DNA of 25,244 bases from Ettlia oleoabundans. Taxonomy: Eukaryota > Chlorophyta > Chlorophyceae > Chlamydomonadales. The translations under genes and the position numbers were made by a program. Under the pieces are notes generated by a model. It saw nothing but the letters and a program-made list of their open reading frames with translations, made no database searches and was not told the origin of the DNA. The stretch covers positions 2,579 through 27,822 of the forward strand of contig JAAMXP010000297.1 in the NCBI GenBank assembly GCA_019693395.1, read 5' to 3'. Positions 20,204 through 25,244 of the stretch are shown here, piece after piece (the stretch's first letter is position 1; every line of letters starts with the position of its first letter).

Positions 20204-22712
20204 ATGGCCTCTTGTTCGTCGTTCCTGTTCCTATGCCTCCTCGCAGCGGTGATAGTCGCTGCATCAGCTCAAGGAGGTTGGCAGAAAGGACGTGAGTGAG
20301 AGCTGGGGTGCCTGTGGGCAGGCGGCGGCGCCCGCTCGAGCGCCAGCATGCATTTGGCAGTCTGCTTAGGTAGTCGTGTGGCGTCTGGTTACCATCTGCA
20401 GGCAGGAAACAAGGTCACCTTGGTTCTTGTGCTGCGTGCCTCTCTTATTTTACCTCGACGCTCATGCACACGTTGCCGCCCGCTTGCTTGCAGGAGCAAC
20501 CTTTTATGGCATCGATGGCTGGAGCATCCACAAAGGTGGGCATGGGAGATGCAGGATTCTTGTCTGTAGGGATCATTGCAACTTGAGAATCGCGTCAAAC
20601 ACCTGTGGTCAGCATCCGCAGTGCCGCCCGCACAGCCTTCGGCTTGATTCTGTCGTCGCTCAACCGGCCAATTTGGCCGCCGCCGTCCCCCCCACCCCCG
20701 CCCCACCCATCAACACCACCCTTTCTCCCTTCCTTTCAGGCTCCTGCGGTTTAGGCTATCAATACAAAAACATTGGAACTGGCTGGGACACAACTGCCAT
20801 CGCCGACGCCTCCCCCGAGTTTGCGGGATCCTGCGGGTAAGCGAACCGGGCAGGAAGGGGCCGGGAAGCTGCTAAGAGGAGATGAGCATTGAGAGGTTGG
20901 GGGAACAAAACCAGAGGCAAACTAGGAGGGAGGGCATACAGCAGGTGGTGGCAGGGTGATTGGCGGAGGTGAGGGAACGGGGATTACAGAATCTGTTGTA
21001 GCCAAGCGGGTCAAGTTGGAAAGAGCATGCACGACTTACTTGGCTGCCTTTTCGACAGCCCCCTTCCCTCAATGACCCACATGCACCCCTTCCCTGTCCC
21101 TTGCTTATTTTTCCTGTCCCGTGTCTCCTTCATGCAGGAGGTGCTACGAGGTGCGGTGCGACCCCCGCCCTGTGATAGACGGCTACAGCAATCGCTTTGA
21201 TCGCAGTGGCGCGTGCAAGGCCGGTACCGCCTCCGTGGTGGTTCGCGCTGTGGACAACTGTAAGTGGTGGTCCTGGCTGGCCGGCAGCTGTGCAGCAGCT
21301 CACCCACACACGTGGTGTTAATTGGTTAATTGGTTAATTGGTTAATTCCTCTCTGCAGGGATGCCTGAAGCAGGGATGCCTGAATCACCGAGTTGTCTTC
21401 TTGCGCCCATCTGCAGCTGAACCTTTCTTGGCTGCTCCCCCTTCTGACACCTCCCACAGGCCCCTGCAAGTACCCCTCAAACGCCTACAGCAACAAGCGC
21501 TGGTGCTGCGGTGACAACAGCGGCAGCCAAGGCACGCACTTCGATCTGTCCATCTGGTGAGCCCCCTGCTTTTGGTACTGCCTGGTGGGGCATAGGCGCC
21601 GGTGCACAGTGATAACAACCACTGCTCGTCAGCAAGGAGAATGCCACCACGCAGTAAGCTCAGTTCCGCTGCCGCCAGCTGAATTGCCTCACCCTGCCCC
21701 GGCTGTTCCCTCTCCACTCCTCACAATGTGCAGGGCCTTTGAGAAGCTTGCGAACACACAGATGGGTGTGGCTGGTATTGAGTTCCGCCGCGTGTCTTGC
21801 GACTACCGCCCATCCAATCCCGCACCCGAGGGGCCCACCAAGATGCCCCACTACGAGACACCCTCGGCGCTGGGCTACCCAGGCACCCCTTACGCACCTG
21901 ACAGCACTAATGAGCTCTACAGCCTGAAGCTGGTGCAGCGCTTTGATGGGCCGGGAGCAAAGCAGGGTGAGCAGGGCAGGAGGGCGGGAGGCATGACTGG
22001 GCGGTCCAGTGTAGGTGGTTGGGGAAGGGAGCATGCATTGCAGGCTGCTAATGTGCGCAGCGTTGTTGGGATCTGTTCTGCTGCCTCACCCTTCCTCCCT
22101 CCCTCCCTCTGGTGTCCCTCTGGTGTCTCCCTGCAGGCGCTGTGAACATTGCAAAGGATGCGAAGAGCAAGGCCTCCGCCACCCTCACCATGCAGGAGAT
22201 GCTGGACAAGCACGGCAGCATTTTCAGCTCCGCCTCTGCCTCTGCTTCCGTCTCCGGCTCCGCTGCTGCCTCCGCTTCTGCTTCTGCCAGCAGCAACAGC
22301 GACAACGGCTGCACTGATGTGGCACCAAAGGGCAGCTCATGCCAGCAGCAGAAGGTGAACGGGAGGAACTATGGGCAGCCTGCTGGGGCTGGGGCAAGGA
22401 AGTGCCGGACCAAAGCCACAGAGGCTTGCTGGCTGCCCCTCTGCGGTGCTGGCTCCTGACCTTTTTCAGCCTCCTACACCCCTTGCACTGCAGGACAACG
22501 GGCAGTGCTCCAAGCCCTGGCTGCTGTCCGGCAACTACTGCCGTGCCACCTGCGGGCGGTGCGAGTTGCAGGGTGGAAAGCAGGGTGGGAAGCAGGGTGG
22601 TAAGCAGGGTGGTAAGCAGGGTGGCAGCCAGGCGAAGAGCGGCAGTGGGGGCGGTCAGCAGGGCAAGGCCCAAGCCAAGGCTTCAGCCAAGGCCTCAGCC
22701 AAGAGCGGATAG
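20204..22712 (+). CDS. Secreted expansin-like DPBB protein with C-terminal ShK domain
   Basis: Eight exons join in phase to 371 residues: 20204-20291, 20494-20535, 20740-20836, 21138-21259, 21460-21556, 21734-21966, 22137-22354 and 22494-22712 (TAG). ATG at 20204 opens a clear signal peptide (FLFLCLLAAVIVAASAQ). Residues 30-170 match the expansin double-psi beta-barrel: GRATFYGIDGWS, SCGLGYQYKN, FAGSCGRCYEVRCDP, VVRAVDNCPCKYP and the HFDLS motif (about residue 143). Expansins loosen polysaccharide walls without hydrolysis. The usual second (CBM63) domain is not recognisable. Instead come a Pro-rich linker, an Ala/Ser run and a six-cysteine ShK-type module (residues about 285-322, spacing C-x9-C-x8-C-x10-C-x3-C-x2-C, ending YCRATCGRC). 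The tail is five GGKQ-type repeats and AKAS repeats, strongly basic. It probably acts in the cell wall or matrix. The ShK label describes a disulfide fold; nothing suggests a toxin. Confidence 0.88.
21318..21347. repeat. TTAATTGG tandem repeat, 3.75 copies
   Basis: Perfect 8-bp units begin at 21318, 21326, 21334 and 21342 in expansin intron 4. The tract is AT-rich in an otherwise GC-rich region. Confidence 0.95.
21356..21385. repeat. 15-bp direct duplication carrying a decoy acceptor
   Basis: CAGGGATGCCTGAAG at 21356-21370 is repeated at once at 21371-21385 with the last base changed. It lies in expansin intron 4, just after CTCTCTG, so the first copy completes a good-looking CTGCAG acceptor at 21353-21358 that the gene model does not use. 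Confidence 0.9.
22569..22628 (+). repeat. 12-bp coding repeat (GGKQ), five copies
   Basis: Units of CAGGGTGGNAAG begin at 22569, 22581, 22593, 22605 and 22617 (last unit diverged). They encode successive QGGK units after the ShK module, giving a flexible basic tail. Confidence 0.93.
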
Positions 22713-23947
22713 AACAGCGTGACACCAACAACCTCTCCCATCCCTTCACAAATCAGTGAATCAAGCCCTTATGCTCCCTGTTTTTTTCTAAATTTTCTTT
22801 GCCTTTGCCAAAGCTTTGCCCTCCTCTTTCCGGCTTTCCCTTTTGCTCGACCCACCTTTCCTGCCCCTCAACACGCCCACCCAAGCCAGACGTAGTTTCC
22901 CTTCCCACCATCACAAACACATCAAATCCCCCATTACCTATCTCTGCCAGTGATTTGCGTGCTGCCTGGCTATGCCAGGGCCCCCCCATCCCCTTTTCAA
23001 TAACTTTCCCGTTTATCCCGCCCGGTTTCAATGTTGCTGTGCGCGCTGTTCACAGTCGGCCTTTGGATAGCCCCTGTAACACACACCGCCTTCAAACACA
23101 AAAAGAGGGCTGGTGTGAACGCCCACCCGGAGTTGCAGGCAGACGGGGAGGCGCAAGCTGGCAGGCCGAGAGCCGGCAGGAGCACCGACGGTTCGCCGCC
23201 TCCGGCCGGCCGGCGCCTTCGGCCCCCTGTGAACCGAGCGGGCTCAATCAGGCTGCAGCTCCTCTTCGGCCGCCCCCCCAGCAACAGCCTCCGGAGGATC
23301 CTGCAGCCGCCGGTACACAGGAGTGGTCTTGCACCCCTTTCGCCAGTCCTGCACCTGGCATCCAGAACAAACGATTAGACCTACAATTGAGTGGCTGTGT
23401 GGTGGCAGAGGCCTGTCCAACAGTGTATCCAGCTGTGAGTCGCATGCGCTGTGTTGGAGGCACGTGGCAAGCCCCCAACAAAATGCGGCCAAAATGGGGT
23501 CGCAGGGCTGGTTCGGTCCTCTGTCCCACTCCCGGGGCTCCCGTGAGGGTGAAGCTTTCTCCGGTGGCCGGGTGCAGGTGGGTTGCCGGGACGCAAGCAA
23601 GCATGCACTGGCGGGATGCCGGCCGGGCGCCTCGACGCTGTACCTCGCTCGGCAGGCATGCGCTTTTGCTGTCAGCATTGCGAGCAATTGCTGGATTGGC
23701 GCTACGGGTTGCTGCACTCCCCTTCCGACCAACCTTGGGGGCTGCTCCTCCAGGGCTGCTTTGAGCTGCCACTGCTCCTGCCTTGGGGTTGGGCCGGGTG
23801 AGGCGAACTTGTCCCTCTGCCGCGCCGCTCGGCCGGTGCAGGCTAGGAAACGCTCCCCCCCCATCCCAGCAAACGCCTCCCGACGTGCATCAGCGGGTGA
23901 CGCCCAGGCAACGGCAAGCGGCGCCATGGCGTAGGCCTCCCCTGCAG
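22713..23947. other. Region without a confirmed gene
   Basis: The first 300 bases (22713-23030) are strongly C/T-rich on the plus strand and look like the expansin 3' UTR and flank. From 23040 on both strands stay open for long stretches, which is expected from GC content; no frame has a recognised family. Earlier exons of the gene at 23948 may lie in 23583-23800, where a GTGAGG donor at 23799-23804 would fit the phase of the 23948 acceptor in one frame. Confidence 0.4.
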
Positions 23948-25176
23948 CCCTTCGTGGCCGCTACGACCTGCTGCCAGTCCTGGAGGCAACCAACCGTGGC
24001 GGCTCGCCTGTGGTCGCGACGGATGAGTGGGGCGCCCGCGCCGGTGGTGGCTGGGGTGTGCCTTGCGAGGCAGTCGCCAGTTGGTTTGTGCGGCATCCAC
24101 AGGCTGTGGACGACGGCGCCCTCGCTGCCTATCTCGCCCTGGTGCGAGCGCGCTAGACTGGGGGGAGAACCTGCTCCTGAAGGAGGCCTACGCCCTGTTC
24201 AGGTGCGTTAGTGCGGCATGTGGCGCACGGGGAGCAGCGCGGCCGCTCTGCAGCCAACTTGAGATGGAAGCGGCTGCCCAGCACACGAGTGCACTCGAGT
24301 GCTAGCTGGTGCCTGCTTGCTTCAGTGACTGCAGGATGGGCAGCCGGCTAGGATCAGGACATGCAGACTGTGCGACCCTTCCCCTCGGCTACCTCCACCA
24401 CCACCACCATCACCACCACCACCACCAGCCTGCTCTGTGCCCTGGCCGCTTTCTGTGCAGGCTCATCCCCTTGACGAGGCAGATTGAGGACAGGAACTTG
24501 CTGGCCCTGACACGTGCGCAGCACGAGTCCCGGGCAGCCACTGCACGGGCCCGACAGCGGGGCTGTGCCGCCGCACTGCGCCTGCGCGAGCAGCAGCGTG
24601 ACCGGGCCCGTGACGACCTGCGGGACCTGTTGCGGGATTGCCCAGACCTGCTGGGCCAGGCGGCAGCTGACGGCGATCGGCCTGCTGTGGACAGCTGCCT
24701 GCTCCGCCAGATGGTGCAACACACGTTGCCCCGCCTGGCGCAGCTGCCTCCTGACACCTTTTCTCCCATTGTCCACGCCATCAGCGAGGTGCAGGTGGGA
24801 GCCTGGTAACGCTGGGCTGCCAGCGATTTTTGAAAGGATTGTAGTACAGCCTGGTGGTTCCGCAGCCCCCTTGGGGTGGGGGGCCTCCCACCCGTGCCGG
24901 ACTGGCTGAAAGGGCAGCCGGCTTCCTGCAATGCTTCTGCTGCTGCCCACCCTGAGTGCCACGTTCGGTTTTGTCTTTGGCAGTCTCTCCCCCGGCTCCC
25001 TAGCTCTCAACCCTGCCGTGCACCGCCCGCTGCTTGCCGCCTACCTGCAGGGTGGGAGCCCAGACATTTGGAACCCCCGGTTCCGGGACGCACTGTACTG
25101 CTCCGGTTTGTTGGGGCAGTACCAGGAGGAGACCGGCACATCGATGCGGTGGCCACCATGTAGCTGGCCCTCACAG
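23948..25176 (+). CDS. Unrecognised multi-exon protein, both ends incomplete
   Basis: Coding blocks on the plus strand: 23948 to about 24043 or 24055 (ALRGRYDLLPVLEATNRGGS, then PVVATDEWGARA), 24157-24202 (WGENLLLKEAYALF), 24461-24805 and 24984-25176. The last three join in phase. The third block is a charged helical segment (TRQIEDRNLLALTRAQHESR, then REQQRDRARDDLRDLLRD) followed by MVQHTLPRLAQLPPDTFSPI. The fourth reads LNPAVHRPLLAAYLQGG, DIWNPRFRDALYCSGLLGQY and ends at a donor, so the gene continues rightward. Between blocks 1 and 2 the first frame stays open to a TAG at 24154-24156; a GT donor at 24044 or 24056 with that TAG as acceptor restores the frame, so no break needs to be assumed. 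I recognise no family. A degraded mobile-element gene is an alternative. Confidence 0.45.
24395..24427. repeat. (CAC) trinucleotide repeat
   Basis: An almost pure CAC tract, interrupted by one CAT, in the proposed intron between 24202 and 24461. It reads as poly-His in one frame but is not joined to any coding exon. Confidence 0.9.
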
Positions 25177-25244
25177 GTGGGCTGGGAGTAGGGGCCGAGG
25201 CTGGTGGGGGCCCGGGGCCTGTGATTGGGGCTTTGTTTGAGGCG

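Noticed and set aside
23244..23354. Minus-strand end resembling the last part of a MYND finger (CSGCQVQDWRKGCK)
   Set aside because: The remaining zinc-binding cysteines and the final His-Cys pair were not found upstream, and no second exon joins; probably chance in GC-rich sequence.
1..25244. Defence island, CRISPR array, integrated virus or biosynthetic cluster
   Set aside because: No repeat-spacer array, nuclease, integrase, capsid, polymerase or synthase domain was recognisable; the genes are unrelated housekeeping, transport and wall proteins.

Overview
The window looks like nuclear DNA from a green alga (Chlorophyta). It is GC-rich, with many short GT-AG introns whose acceptors are very often CTGCAG or TGCAG, and proteins full of Ala, Gly, Ser and Gln runs. 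Recognisable proteins (MAK16, an expansin, an amino acid permease, an aquaglyceroporin, a YqgE/UPF0301 protein) are eukaryotic or algal in type. No ribosomal RNA, tRNA, CRISPR array, integrase or intact transposon was seen. The genes had to be rebuilt exon by exon. All exon joins given here keep reading phase, but none has transcript support.

Layout, left to right. 26-1458 (minus): aquaglyceroporin of the MIP family, 3' end cut by the window edge. 2191-3208 (minus): the last exons of an unrecognised Ala/Ser-rich protein with an SNN-type basic motif. 4166-5746 (minus): an unrecognised Gln-rich coiled-coil protein that appears to use a GC-AG intron. 6167-7008 (minus): a small protein with a likely mitochondrial presequence, head to head with 7443-10254 (plus), the ribosome-biogenesis factor MAK16, complete in nine exons. 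11211-15215 (minus): a UPF0301/YqgE-domain protein of about 850-910 residues, several times the bacterial length because a long low-complexity insert splits the domain. 15674-19050 (plus): a complete 12-exon AAAP-family amino acid permease, divergent from the UPF0301 gene. 20204-22712 (plus): a secreted expansin-like DPBB protein that ends in a six-cysteine ShK-type domain and a GGKQ repeat tail. 23948-25176 (plus): exons of an unrecognised gene that runs off the right edge.

The genes do not form a pathway; this is an ordinary chromosomal neighbourhood with two divergent pairs (mitochondrial-type protein/MAK16 and UPF0301/permease). The most unusual items are the expansin-ShK architecture, the interrupted YqgE fold, the candidate GC-AG intron and two genes without a recognised family. 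I see no sign of a defence island, biosynthetic cluster or other multi-gene new system.
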